DNA of 19,873 nucleotides from positions 1-19,873 of the forward strand of contig JBEKFZ010000075.1 in NCBI GenBank assembly GCA_050013075.1, in the 5' to 3' direction. Below the pieces are notes generated by a model. It saw nothing but the letters and a program-made list of their open reading frames with translations, was not told the DNA's origin and did no database searches. The stretch is from JBEKIK01 sp050013075 (GTDB lineage Bacteria; Planctomycetota; Planctomycetia; Pirellulales; Thermoguttaceae). Below, in pieces: positions 1 through 7,102 of the stretch (the first letter of the stretch is position 1; every line of letters begins with the position of its first letter). A program made the position numbers and the translations under genes.

Positions 1-7
1 ATATCTT

Positions 8-36
8 GTAGATTCTTCGCTTTGCTCAGAATGACA
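8..36. repeat. Dispersed repeat, GATTCTTCGC...TCAGAATGAC type
   Basis: The core GATTCTTCGCTTTGCTCAGA followed by ATGAC closely matches a short intergenic repeat that I recall from many unrelated bacterial genomes. TTCT and AGAA form weak inverted ends. No coding potential is seen here. The match is from memory and was not searched, and there is no second copy in this window. Confidence 0.45.
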
Positions 37-58
37 TTATTGTTTTAGGATAGGCTCT

Positions 59-117
59 TAACGTAGCAGGCACACTCCGTGTGCCGTAACCGCACACGGA
101 GTGTGCGGACTACGTTA
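59..117. repeat. 59-bp palindromic repeat, copy 1
   Basis: The outer ends TAACGTAG and CTACGTTA are perfect inverted repeats. Inside are two mirror hairpins, GCACACTCCGTGTGC and GCACACGGAGTGTGC, so the unit can fold as one long cruciform or as two hairpins. A diverged copy of the same length lies at 13941-13999. The right arm supplies the stop codon (TAG, complement of 110-112) of the restriction-modification reading frame, so the repeat overlaps that gene's 3' end. Confidence 0.8.
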
Positions 118-484
118 TTTTTCGCTTCTTCTTCTTGGCCGAGGCAATAAGCGGAGTGGTGATTTTTTCATAAAGCGCAAAAAGAAACTCCACCCGCTGC
201 CGTTCGCTGGTAAATGGCTGGCTCCGATAACACCGGTCCACCGCCCGATCCAATGCGTCGTGGGCCTTTACCAGTTTGGCGGGCATGGATAGCGGATCGT
301 AAAGATCGGCCAATGTCGAGCCTGTTTTCAAATACTCCTCGCGCACATCCAACACCATTTGCGCCGCCTTCTCGACCACCTCCCGCTGCTTATCCGTTGG
401 CGACTCCGGCCACGGGAAATTGTTGTAAACAAGCTTGGCGGAATAGCGGTAATCTGATTTTAACCGTCCACAAACATGCCGCAC
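110..484 (-). pseudogene. C-terminal part of MmeI-like restriction-modification enzyme, cut off by an in-frame TAG
   Basis: These 124 codons lie in the same frame as the 820-codon gene directly upstream. They are separated from it only by TAG (complement of 485-487) and begin with GTG at 482-484. The content, RHVCGRLKSDYRYSAKLVYN followed by NFPWP, is what I expect for the C-terminal domain of MmeI-type enzymes and continues the preceding domain without missing residues. A lysine-rich tail (KKKKRKIT) ends inside the palindromic repeat at 59-117. Read together, the two parts would make about 945 residues, near the family's usual length. The segment could be expressed from the GTG as a separate chain, reached by amber readthrough, or lost. 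No Shine-Dalgarno sequence is evident before the GTG. A base-call error at the TAG is also possible. Confidence 0.8.
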
Positions 485-2947
485 CTATGCCATTTGAATG
501 GCTGAAGATAATATACCGAAGTGATAAAGATTTGCATGCGGGAACACAAATACAAGATCACTTACAAGTGTTCTTGATGATATAAATCCCATCGGTATAT
601 AACGTCGTCGTTCCGATGACACTTTTGGGATTAGAAGAAAAGTCCTTTTTGGCATGTTTTCGACATGAAAACGAGTCGGGGTTTCCGCCAGCTTTTTGGT
701 TAGATGATTTCTTTGTTTATTCTGACTTTCATCTGTTTTGCCTTTTGCCGAAATTTCTCCTCTGCGATATTTTGCAACAAGTTCGACTCGTTTTTTAACC
801 TCTGGCAAAGCGCGTATTTCATTCGGCGAACAATCGCCGAGCCATAGGCACCAACGTTCAATGCCATTTATGAATTCAACCGAACCGATCCATTGACGAA
901 AATACTTGCGTGCCTTCGGCTCCAACTTTAGGAACTCAGTTTTTTGCTCCGGTGTGAAAAGATAGTATCCCCCGTCGATTGGCTTGTTTCCAATGCCGAT
1001 TTCCGGCACTTCGGAGATCGGTTTTTGTCGGTTGACTATCGCCAAGTCCGGGCCTTCCAAAAGATATGGGCTGATATTACTTGCTTTTGTTACAGATGGC
1101 TTTCCTTCATGACATTCGTATATGCGTTTGTTATTCGCGCTGAAAGTAGCAAATCCAATAATAACCACATGCACATGCGCTTTGCCTTTAGCTTCGCTTT
1201 CCCAAGCGAATGTTCGATGTCCGAAATGGATTTTGACGCCGTAACGCTCGAAAAGTGTATTCCATAGCACCCCGACTTGCTCGCCTTGTGTGATTGAGTT
1301 GGTCGATACGAAACCGACGACAATCTTCTTTCCGTGAATATATTCGGCGGCTTTGAAATACCAACCGGTCACGTAATCCAACAGTCCGCTGTTTTTTACC
1401 TTGCCCGCCACAAGATCCATGTCGGACCGCTGTTCTTTTGTTTGATATTTTCCGCCCACAAACGGCGGATTTCCCAGAACATAGTTGCAATCTTCGGGCG
1501 GCAGGATTTTTTTCCAGTCAAGGCGCAGTGCATTGCCAATGACAATCGTAGGCGACTTTTTTAGCGGCAAACGCACAAAGTATTGGCCGAAGACTTCGGA
1601 TAGCCTAATATTCATCTGATGATCCATCAGCCACATGGCCACTTCGGCGATTCGGGCCGGCCACTCGCTGATCTCGATGCCGTAAAAGGCGTCCACATCG
1701 ACCATCGAGAGGTTAAAAATATCAATCTGCTTTTGTCCTTTATGAATTGCGGTCAACACATCAAGTTCCAACAATCGCAGCTCCCGATACGCAATCACCA
1801 AGAAATTTCCGCATCCGCACGCAGGGTCAAGGAACCGCAGCCCGGCAATTTTCTGGTGAAACTGCTTTAGTTGATTCTTGTTGCCTTTTATGCGTTCAAA
1901 TTCCGCCCGGAGATCGTCGAGAAACAACAAGCGAATGACTTTCATAATGTCGCGCTCGCTGGTATAATGCCCGCCGATCTGCCGTCGCTCGCGCGGCTCC
2001 ATCACTCCTTGAAAAAGTGAACCGAAAATGGCGGGCGAAATCCTCGACCAGTTGAAAGTGGTGCATTGCTCCAAGGCAACGTACATATCGCGATTGAAGT
2101 CGGCAAATCCCAACTGCTCCGAAAACAACGCACCATTCACGTAAGGAAAGGCCGTCAGAGTTTCATCGAGATTCTTTTGCCGGTTCTCAGGCGGAGTGTT
2201 AAGCACCGCGAACAAATGCGACAATTGCGGTCCCAGATCGCTTCCGTCCGGCTTGGTTCGATCCTTGAGATAGAAGCTGAATGCATCGCGCTCGAATATC
2301 TCAGTATCTTCGGCAAAAAGGCAAAACAAAATGCGCACTAAAAAACGTTCGAGTTCGTGGCCGCTGTAGCCGCCATCTTCCAAGGTGTCATGCAGGAGAT
2401 CCATGTGCTCGACGGCACGGATATTGATTGGATCTTGATCCTCGAATTTATGTTGCTTGTAGCCCGCGATAAAGGCGAACTGATGGATATTCTTGTGCAG
2501 TTCATCCAGCGGAAATTCAATGCTCTCGACGCGAAATTGGTCGAAAAGCGGGAGTTTCTTTTGTTCTTCAGGCTCTAAATCGTGAAGCGCGAATCGGGCA
2601 AAATCCGAAACGATAACGTAACGCGGAATGTCCGCTTCACGGCCTTCACGAAACAAGTCGCGAATGTATTGAAATGCTTGGGATTCGGCTTTGCCCAGGT
2701 CTTTGCCAAAGCTTTTATGTTCAACCAACAACATTCCCGGCCAAAAAAGATCGATATAACTATATTGGCCGGAAATTTTCTTTACCGGTTCCTCGAATGA
2801 AGCCACAATCCGGCGGCGGACGCCGAAAACTCCGAAAAACTCGTTCCAAAAAGTCTGTTTTTCGGCGCTTTCACTTTTTACACCGGCCCATTCGCGCGAA
2901 AAACTGATGGCATTCTGGCGGATTTCGTTCCAAGAAAGTTTTGGCAT
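485..2947 (-). CDS. MmeI-like (Type IIG/IIL) single-chain restriction endonuclease-methyltransferase, interrupted
   Basis: The protein matches enzymes in which one polypeptide cuts DNA and methylates adenine at the same site, using one shared recognition domain. Residues 1-160 carry a PD-(D/E)XK-type nuclease signature with D66 and E76-H-K78 in DLFWPGMLLVEHKSF. A helical linker follows at about 180-330. The Rossmann methyltransferase core has motif I DPACGCGNF (374-382) and motif IV NPPF (493-496), typical of N6-adenine methylation. Target recognition sequence follows from about 620 to the end. The chain stops at residue 820, just before the C-terminal domain, because of a TAG codon (complement of 485-487); the rest is at 110-484. 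ATG at 2945-2947 is preceded by AAGGAT at a plausible distance. It has no separate specificity or modification gene, as expected for this class. Nuclease, methyltransferase and most recognition residues are intact, so a truncated product might still bind or methylate, but this is unproven. Confidence 0.9.
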   Translation of the reverse strand: MPKLSWNEIRQNAISFSREWAGVKSESAEKQTFWNEFFGVFGVRRRIVASFEEPVKKISGQYSYIDLFWPGMLLVEHKSFGKDLGKAESQAFQYIRDLFREGREADIPRYVIVSDFARFALHDLEPEEQKKLPLFDQFRVESIEFPLDELHKNIHQFAFIAGYKQHKFEDQDPINIRAVEHMDLLHDTLEDGGYSGHELERFLVRILFCLFAEDTEIFERDAFSFYLKDRTKPDGSDLGPQLSHLFAVLNTPPENRQKNLDETLTAFPYVNGALFSEQLGFADFNRDMYVALEQCTTFNWSRISPAIFGSLFQGVMEPRERRQIGGHYTSERDIMKVIRLLFLDDLRAEFERIKGNKNQLKQFHQKIAGLRFLDPACGCGNFLVIAYRELRLLELDVLTAIHKGQKQIDIFNLSMVDVDAFYGIEISEWPARIAEVAMWLMDHQMNIRLSEVFGQYFVRLPLKKSPTIVIGNALRLDWKKILPPEDCNYVLGNPPFVGGKYQTKEQRSDMDLVAGKVKNSGLLDYVTGWYFKAAEYIHGKKIVVGFVSTNSITQGEQVGVLWNTLFERYGVKIHFGHRTFAWESEAKGKAHVHVVIIGFATFSANNKRIYECHEGKPSVTKASNISPYLLEGPDLAIVNRQKPISEVPEIGIGNKPIDGGYYLFTPEQKTEFLKLEPKARKYFRQWIGSVEFINGIERWCLWLGDCSPNEIRALPEVKKRVELVAKYRRGEISAKGKTDESQNKQRNHLTKKLAETPTRFHVENMPKRTFLLIPKVSSERRRYIPMGFISSRTLVSDLVFVFPHANLYHFGILSSAIQMA

Positions 2948-3140
2948 ATAAGGCTATCCTTTTCCGACATTCTCCATTGCACCGATATTATACCATCTAT
3001 AACTTGTTGTCTAAAAGAGGGTTGAATAGGGGGTTGCCAAACAATATCGGCCTCCTTATCTTAACGGGTATGTTTTATTCCAAACACGGCGCAGGCTTTT
3101 CTCGCCTGGGGGGATCGCCTGCGGTTGTGGAGATTTTGCC

Positions 3141-4067
3141 ATGAGCGATCCGGCGGAGAAAGCGAAAGGGCGGATCAATCCATTGCTGGATGACGCGGAT
3201 TTCCAGATCGCCGCGGAGCCGGTCAAGCCCGGCGCCGAGCCGGTCGAGACGCGCGTTGTGCCGGATTTCGTGGAAAGGCATATCCGGGCGGCCCAGCAGA
3301 AGCGCGTCAGTGCGGCCGAAGAGTTGCCGCCACCGCCGCGCTGGCCCATGCTCTCCGGCATATTCACCTTCCCGTTCTACCTGAACACGCTCGGCCCGTG
3401 GATGTTCATTTCCATCGGGCTTATGGTCTTTGCCTGGCTGTTTATGTTCTGGTTGGCGTACGGGGCCATGGATACGTCGACTGCGTATTATTTAGGTCTT
3501 CCCGCGCTGACGGCTGGAATTCTTGCCATCGGATATGCCGCATCATGTTTTTTTAGCATTATCGAGGAAACCTCCAACGGTTGGGATACATTCGAGGTCT
3601 CGCCCGGGACCGAATGGAAAGAATGGATCTGGAGCTTCCTGCATATAACCGCGTTGGCGTCGCAGGCGGGCATGGTCGGATATGCGTTGAAGTTGGTTTG
3701 CTCCGCAGACTCATGGCTGACGATGATCGCTGGCACACTGGCGTTGTTTCCACTGGTGCTCTTGGGCGCATTGGCTGCTGACGGGGCCTGGGCGCCGCTG
3801 GCGATCGGAAAGATTCTGCAAAGTTTTTTCCAAGTAGGGTGGGCATGGTGCCTTTTTTACCTGGAAACAATTCCCATGGCCGTGGGCTGGACCTTACTTG
3901 TACAAATCGGACTGGCCGGGCAGGGGCCGTGGCTGGCGCCTTTGTACGCCGCGCCGCTTTTGGCGGCGATTATCTTGATTTACGCCCGGCTAATCGGCAG
4001 ACTAGCCGGATGTATTTCGGCGGCAACAAAACTTTTAAATGAAGGAGACGACGATGAAAAACCTTAA
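3141..4067 (+). CDS. Polytopic membrane protein, function unknown
   Basis: The protein has 308 residues. Residues 1-75 are hydrophilic and proline-rich (ELPPPPRWP at 61-69) and probably cytoplasmic. Six or so hydrophobic segments follow at roughly 86-106, 116-141, 165-186, 191-212, 226-258 and 265-284, and the tail is short and acidic (EGDDDEKP). I recognise no catalytic motif; the overall look is of a planctomycete-specific membrane protein. ATG at 3141 has GGAG eight bases upstream. Its last 14 bases overlap the start of the lipoprotein gene, so the two are almost certainly co-transcribed and translationally coupled. This suggests that they act together in the cell envelope. No promoter could be assigned in the 193-base gap before it. 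Confidence 0.8.
   Translation: MSDPAEKAKGRINPLLDDADFQIAAEPVKPGAEPVETRVVPDFVERHIRAAQQKRVSAAEELPPPPRWPMLSGIFTFPFYLNTLGPWMFISIGLMVFAWLFMFWLAYGAMDTSTAYYLGLPALTAGILAIGYAASCFFSIIEETSNGWDTFEVSPGTEWKEWIWSFLHITALASQAGMVGYALKLVCSADSWLTMIAGTLALFPLVLLGALAADGAWAPLAIGKILQSFFQVGWAWCLFYLETIPMAVGWTLLVQIGLAGQGPWLAPLYAAPLLAAIILIYARLIGRLAGCISAATKLLNEGDDDEKP
4042..4048 (+). promoter_or_regulatory. Ribosome binding site deciding the lipoprotein start
   Basis: AAGGAGA lies five bases before ATG at 4054. An earlier in-frame ATG at 4039 has no such site, and using it would put METT in front of a normal signal peptide. This favours 4054. Confidence 0.7.
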
Positions 4068-4662
4068 TGGAAAAACGTGGACCCTAGCCGCCGCGCTCGG
4101 CGCGGTTCTGGCAATCGGCGGTTGTGGCGGCCCGGCGGTCGTGCCCACTTCGTACAACACATTCAATTCCAAGGACGGATCTTTCCAGATCCAATATCCG
4201 GCCGGATGGGAAGCGGACAGCGGCGACCGATCCGGATATGCCTGGGCAAAATTCACCTCCGGAAGCGCGGAGATATCGGTCGATGCGAACATAGCCGGTT
4301 CGGTCATCGGCGACCTATCCAAGTCGAGCGGCATTTCGCTGGGAATCGAAGTCGATCATGAAGATCGCACGCCCGTGGCCTCGGTCCACGCCCACGAGAA
4401 GCAGCAGTTCGAGGATTCGGCGGGCGTCAAGGAGGAGAAGCCCGTGGTGGTGAAAACCGGCTTTCCGGATGCGCGGAAATCGGAATTTTCCGGCACAAAG
4501 ACCTTCGGCGGCACGATCCGCGGTTACCGGGTAACGGCCTTGAGCGCCGATAAGCGAATCCGCGTGGTCTGCCAGTGCCCGGAGTCCGAGTGGGAAGCCC
4601 TAAAACCCGCCTTTAATAAGGCAATCGAAAGCGTGGCAATGGGTAAGGCGCATCCCTTTTAA
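4054..4662 (+). CDS. Small secreted lipoprotein, PsbP-like or DUF1795-like
   Basis: The product has 202 residues. Lys near the N-terminus, a hydrophobic stretch (LAAALGAVLAIGG) and Cys24 in I-G-G-C form a signal peptidase II lipobox, so the mature protein should be lipid-anchored in the envelope. The following FNSKDGSFQIQYPAGWEA stretch (residues about 37-54) resembles the opening of PsbP-like/DUF1795 domains, which are small beta folds without known catalysis. The rest is hydrophilic with no recognisable active site. The gene starts inside the end of the membrane protein gene, so a shared operon and complex are likely. The stop codon leads straight into CCCTTTTAAAAAAGGGG (4654-4670), a weak hairpin that might help termination. 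Family placement is tentative; the lipoprotein call is firm. Confidence 0.8.
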   Translation: MKNLNGKTWTLAAALGAVLAIGGCGGPAVVPTSYNTFNSKDGSFQIQYPAGWEADSGDRSGYAWAKFTSGSAEISVDANIAGSVIGDLSKSSGISLGIEVDHEDRTPVASVHAHEKQQFEDSAGVKEEKPVVVKTGFPDARKSEFSGTKTFGGTIRGYRVTALSADKRIRVVCQCPESEWEALKPAFNKAIESVAMGKAHPF

Positions 4663-4688
4663 AAAAGGGGTCAGAACTATTTTCCTTA
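4661..4688. repeat. Fragment of an AAAAAGGGGTCAGAAC-type dispersed repeat
   Basis: AAAAAAGGGGTCAGAACTAT followed by TTTCC resembles a sequence I recall as recurrent in bacterial intergenic DNA, often near REP-associated transposase genes. It is only one copy here and has no partner in the window, so the call rests on memory. It begins at the lipoprotein stop codon. Confidence 0.3.
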
Positions 4689-4701
4689 TTTCAAAAAGCG
4701 G

Positions 4702-4723
4702 CCGGAGGTGTATTCACCGGGGG
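4702..4723. repeat. Short CCGG...CACCGGGGG palindromic repeat, copy 1
   Basis: CCGGAGGTGTATTCACCGGG followed by GG is an imperfect hairpin around GTGTATTCAC. A related unit lies at 16992-17013. I recall similar GGTGAATACACC-centred repeats as common in planctomycetes. It abuts the long palindrome that follows. Confidence 0.4.
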
Positions 4724-4725
4724 CT

Positions 4726-4850
4726 ATTGAGTCTCAGGTAATGAATGTCGTGTTTTCGCCTCAGAGCTGGGCCGTGTCGGCCCGGAATTACCGGGGCGAC
4801 ACGCCCCGGCTCTGACTTTTCATGCGACATTCTTTTCCTGAGTATCGATA
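4726..4850. repeat. About 120-bp long palindrome (MITE-like), copy A
   Basis: The ends CTCAGGTAATGAATGTCG (4733-4750) and the inverse of CGACATTCTTTTCCTGAG (4825-4842) pair at 15 of 18 positions, and weaker pairing extends outward to about 4726 and 4850. The core GAGCTGGGCCGTGTCGGCCC pairs with GGGGCGACACGCCCCGGCTC around an AATT centre. The whole unit is therefore one near-palindrome able to form a long hairpin. A second copy, with its core in the opposite orientation, lies at 9762-9888. It has no coding capacity of its own. It lies between two convergent genes and ends 15 bases past the glycosyltransferase stop codon. Confidence 0.85.
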
Positions 4851-4864
4851 AATATGCCTGTTTT

Positions 4865-6082
4865 TTAATTCTTAATTCCGGGATAACCCCATCTACTTTC
4901 GTGCCATACCAGCCACGCGACAAACGACGCCACGCTCAGCGGCAGGAGCATGGCAAAGGCCGGATGGAGATGTTTAAGCAGTGGTGTTTCGACCTCGCCG
5001 CATGAACATAGAACAAGGATGAGCCAGGTCAGGACGGTCCAGATGCGATGCTTTTGTTCCTCGAAACTTACAAGCACCGCCCAGGCGGCCGACGGGGCGA
5101 TGATGCCGTAGGTCAACTGCTCGGCCCCGGGACCGAAAAGCAGTTGCCAGGAAACCCAGATCGAGATGATCGCCATCAATAACCGGCCCGTCGAGGTGAT
5201 CCGCCGGCGTTGGTAAAGGCACCACAGGAGCACGCCAGCGGCCGATGCCAGTTGCAGGGCCTGGTATCCACGTAGCGAAACCGGCGGCCAAAGATTTTCC
5301 CAGATCGTCCAAGCGTCGCGGAACCCGGGCCAGCGCTCTTGGATCTGGTCGGTCATCAGGCTGGAATACCACTCTTGATATTGCCCGACGACCACGTTGA
5401 AGGGCCGAGTCAAAAACGGCAGCAGCGCCAGCGCGGCGGCGAAAATAATAAAACGCCAGGAAAGTCGCCGCGGCCAGCAGGCCATCAGCAAAAGCACAAC
5501 GGCCATCGGCCAGATTTTGATGAACACGGGCAGGGCCAAGAGAAAGGAAGCGGTCCACCAGCGATTGTATTTTATGGCCGCCGCAGCGAAGATCACAATC
5601 GCCAGCAAGAGCGAATTGATCTGCCCGGACCAGATGCCCGACATCGACCCCAGCGCCGTAAGCCCCAGAAACCAGGCTTCGCGGCGCGGCGGCCACGCGC
5701 CTGGCAGGATTTCGCGCACCAAAAGACGCAGGGCGGAAAGCGTCACGGCAATGTTCAAAACGCCCCACAGGCTCGCGCCCAGCCAGTCGGGCAGCAGCGA
5801 AAACGGCGTGAACACAACGGCAAAAGTGGGCGAATACCGATAAATATCGGCCAATTCGGGATATTTGGCGTGCAACGGCTGGTCGGCCCACCAATGACGC
5901 GAACCCCAGGCATAGATATTATAGACCGAATGTTCGCCTGTTCGCACAATGGATTTCACGCACACCGCCGCGGCCAGGACAATCCACAGAGCGATTGCCA
6001 GGCGAATCCAGCGGGCGTCATTAAAAGAGATTGCGACGGATGTATTACAACTTGAATTGCCATCCATGGCAAAAAATATCAC
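4865..6082 (-). CDS. GT87/DUF2029-like integral membrane glycosyltransferase
   Basis: The protein has 405 residues with about ten hydrophobic segments. The N-terminal region has the look of GT-C family 87 (mannosyltransferase-like) enzymes: a first membrane helix, then a loop with VYNIYAWGSRHWW and PLHAKYPELADIYRYSPTFA leading to PFSLLP. In the family, this loop precedes the lipid-linked sugar site on the outer face. SGIWSGQINSLLLA and FIKIWPMAVVLLL in the middle also fit. Such enzymes add sugars from polyprenyl-phosphate donors to envelope glycans or lipids; the substrate cannot be told. The longest start is GTG at 6080-6082, with a second possible start (ATG) at 6065-6067; neither has a clear Shine-Dalgarno sequence. 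It lies 13 bases after the DUF2335 gene on the same strand but has normal GC content, unlike that gene. The family call is moderately sure. Confidence 0.75.
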   Translation of the reverse strand: MIFFAMDGNSSCNTSVAISFNDARWIRLAIALWIVLAAAVCVKSIVRTGEHSVYNIYAWGSRHWWADQPLHAKYPELADIYRYSPTFAVVFTPFSLLPDWLGASLWGVLNIAVTLSALRLLVREILPGAWPPRREAWFLGLTALGSMSGIWSGQINSLLLAIVIFAAAAIKYNRWWTASFLLALPVFIKIWPMAVVLLLMACWPRRLSWRFIIFAAALALLPFLTRPFNVVVGQYQEWYSSLMTDQIQERWPGFRDAWTIWENLWPPVSLRGYQALQLASAAGVLLWCLYQRRRITSTGRLLMAIISIWVSWQLLFGPGAEQLTYGIIAPSAAWAVLVSFEEQKHRIWTVLTWLILVLCSCGEVETPLLKHLHPAFAMLLPLSVASFVAWLVWHESRWGYPGIKN

Positions 6083-6095
6083 TTGGAAAAACTAG

Positions 6096-6605
6096 TTACT
6101 TTTGGTTTAACAGTTCTTTTCTTTTCTCGGCGCGATCCATTCTTCGAATACTCGTTCCATAAATAAATACACCTACTAATCCCACAACACTTGCAGTTGC
6201 GATGGTGGCGCCTGCCCAGTCATGACCAGCATAAACAAGCAAACAACCGCCAATGATACATGCTAAAGCAACAATCGTTCCCGCAATCAATCCATTTGAC
6301 GAACGAGTAATTTCCGAGTCAATAACTTTGCTTTCGATATTTATTCGATGTTCCGTTTGACGTTCGGCTTGGGCTATAATTCTTTCCGCGGCGCCCGGGA
6401 CAATCTTGTTGTATTGTTCGAGAATGTTTGGAGGAGGCAACGGGCCCGAAAAGCTGCTGGAAATATTGGTTGCTTGAGAAGAGATCTGAATATGGGATGA
6501 TTCATTCCCAGGTGGAAAAGACTTCGGGGAAAGCGGCCAATCAGGCGATGTTAATTGGGGTTTTTCCCCGGCGTCAAGGTTTTTTCTGTTGGAACGCCTC
6601 GACAT
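6096..6605 (-). CDS. DUF2335 two-helix membrane protein
   Basis: The protein has 169 residues. Residues 1-50 are hydrophilic and probably disordered. The block SGPLPPPNILEQYNKIVPGA followed by AERIIAQAERQTEHR (53-87) is what I recognise as the DUF2335 signature. Two membrane helices follow at about 105-126 and 131-151, with a very short loop (AGHDW), then a basic tail (RRMDRAEKRKELL). The N-terminal part probably forms a helical or coiled-coil domain on the cytoplasmic side. No function is known to me. Its ATG shares one base with the stop codon of the upstream 72-codon gene (TAATG), so the two are translationally coupled. The pair is markedly more AT-rich than all neighbours, which points to recent acquisition. 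Confidence 0.85.
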   Translation of the reverse strand: MSRRSNRKNLDAGEKPQLTSPDWPLSPKSFPPGNESSHIQISSQATNISSSFSGPLPPPNILEQYNKIVPGAAERIIAQAERQTEHRINIESKVIDSEITRSSNGLIAGTIVALACIIGGCLLVYAGHDWAGATIATASVVGLVGVFIYGTSIRRMDRAEKRKELLNQK

Positions 6606-6823
6606 TAATGTGTCTCTTTGCTTCCGTGCGATCCTGTTATTTTTTGAATCGCTTGATTAATATCAGCGCCAATCTGTCGCCAATCCGACTTTATAGCAAA
6701 ATAATCGGCCTGCTCAGGCGTCAAAGAATTATTGTATTCATTTAAAGTTCCCGCAAAGTCGAAAATGCGCCCTACTCCCTCAAAGAACGACGGACGGGCG
6801 AAAAGAAAAGCTGAGTTATTCAT
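6605..6823 (-). CDS. Small protein coupled to DUF2335
   Basis: The protein has 72 residues and no membrane helix: SAFLFARPSFFEGVGRIFDF, then GTLNEYNNSLTPEQADYFAI and KSDWRQIGADINQAIQK. I recall short proteins with this ARPSFxEGxxRxxDxxxTLxEYNxSxTxxxAD pattern near DUF2335 genes in scattered bacteria, but know no function. It is probably a compact helical protein. The order (small soluble protein first, membrane protein second, one-base overlap) resembles toxin-antitoxin or effector-regulator pairs; that is inference only. The start is ATG at 6821-6823 with no obvious Shine-Dalgarno sequence. Base composition is AT-rich, like its partner. Confidence 0.75.
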   Translation of the reverse strand: MNNSAFLFARPSFFEGVGRIFDFAGTLNEYNNSLTPEQADYFAIKSDWRQIGADINQAIQKITGSHGSKETH

Positions 6824-7102
6824 AATCTAATCGATTCACAAATAGTCATCATATCTTGCTATCACTACATACTCGATATCAGAACAACTTAAGTATACTC
6901 TTAAGATTATTTTGAAAAAAGACCTATAGAAAAAGCATGACGTTCGCAATGTTTAAAATAATACCATGAATGGGGGGTGTCGTCAACTGTATAATTGGGC
7001 CAATTGATAAATAAGGAAACATACGACAAATCTTCGTAACGATGGTACTGCCAAGTAGATATATATTGCTTGAACATGGATATGTAAAGATAATCAGCTT
7101 TC
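6824..7102. other. AT-rich divergent intergenic region with an inverted repeat
   Basis: No convincing gene is present in these 279 bases. CTTAAG occurs twice, six bases apart (6888-6893 and 6900-6905), upstream of the 72-codon gene. This could be an operator, though CTTAAG is itself palindromic and the DNA is AT-rich. A 65-codon minus frame (6907-7104) is rich in aromatic residues and looks fortuitous. Confidence 0.4.
7066..7094 (+). promoter_or_regulatory. Possible sigma70-type promoter for comEC
   Basis: TTGCTT (7066-7071) and GATAAT (7089-7094) are spaced by 17 bases. Transcription would begin near 7101, giving an almost leaderless message if ATG at 7103 is used, or a leader of about 29 bases if ATG at 7130 is used. 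The region is AT-rich, so a chance match is possible. Confidence 0.35.

Noticed and set aside
2948..3140. Gap between the restriction-modification gene and the membrane protein gene, with AT-rich ATTATACCATCTATAAC
   Set aside because: I looked for promoters on both strands but found no pair of elements at proper spacing, so none is called.
4745..5005. Plus frame encoding FRLRAGPCRPGITGATRPGS, with a near-identical minus frame at 9508-9867
   Set aside because: The shared protein sequence comes from the long palindromic repeat, not from a conserved gene. The frames run into unrelated sequence on either side.
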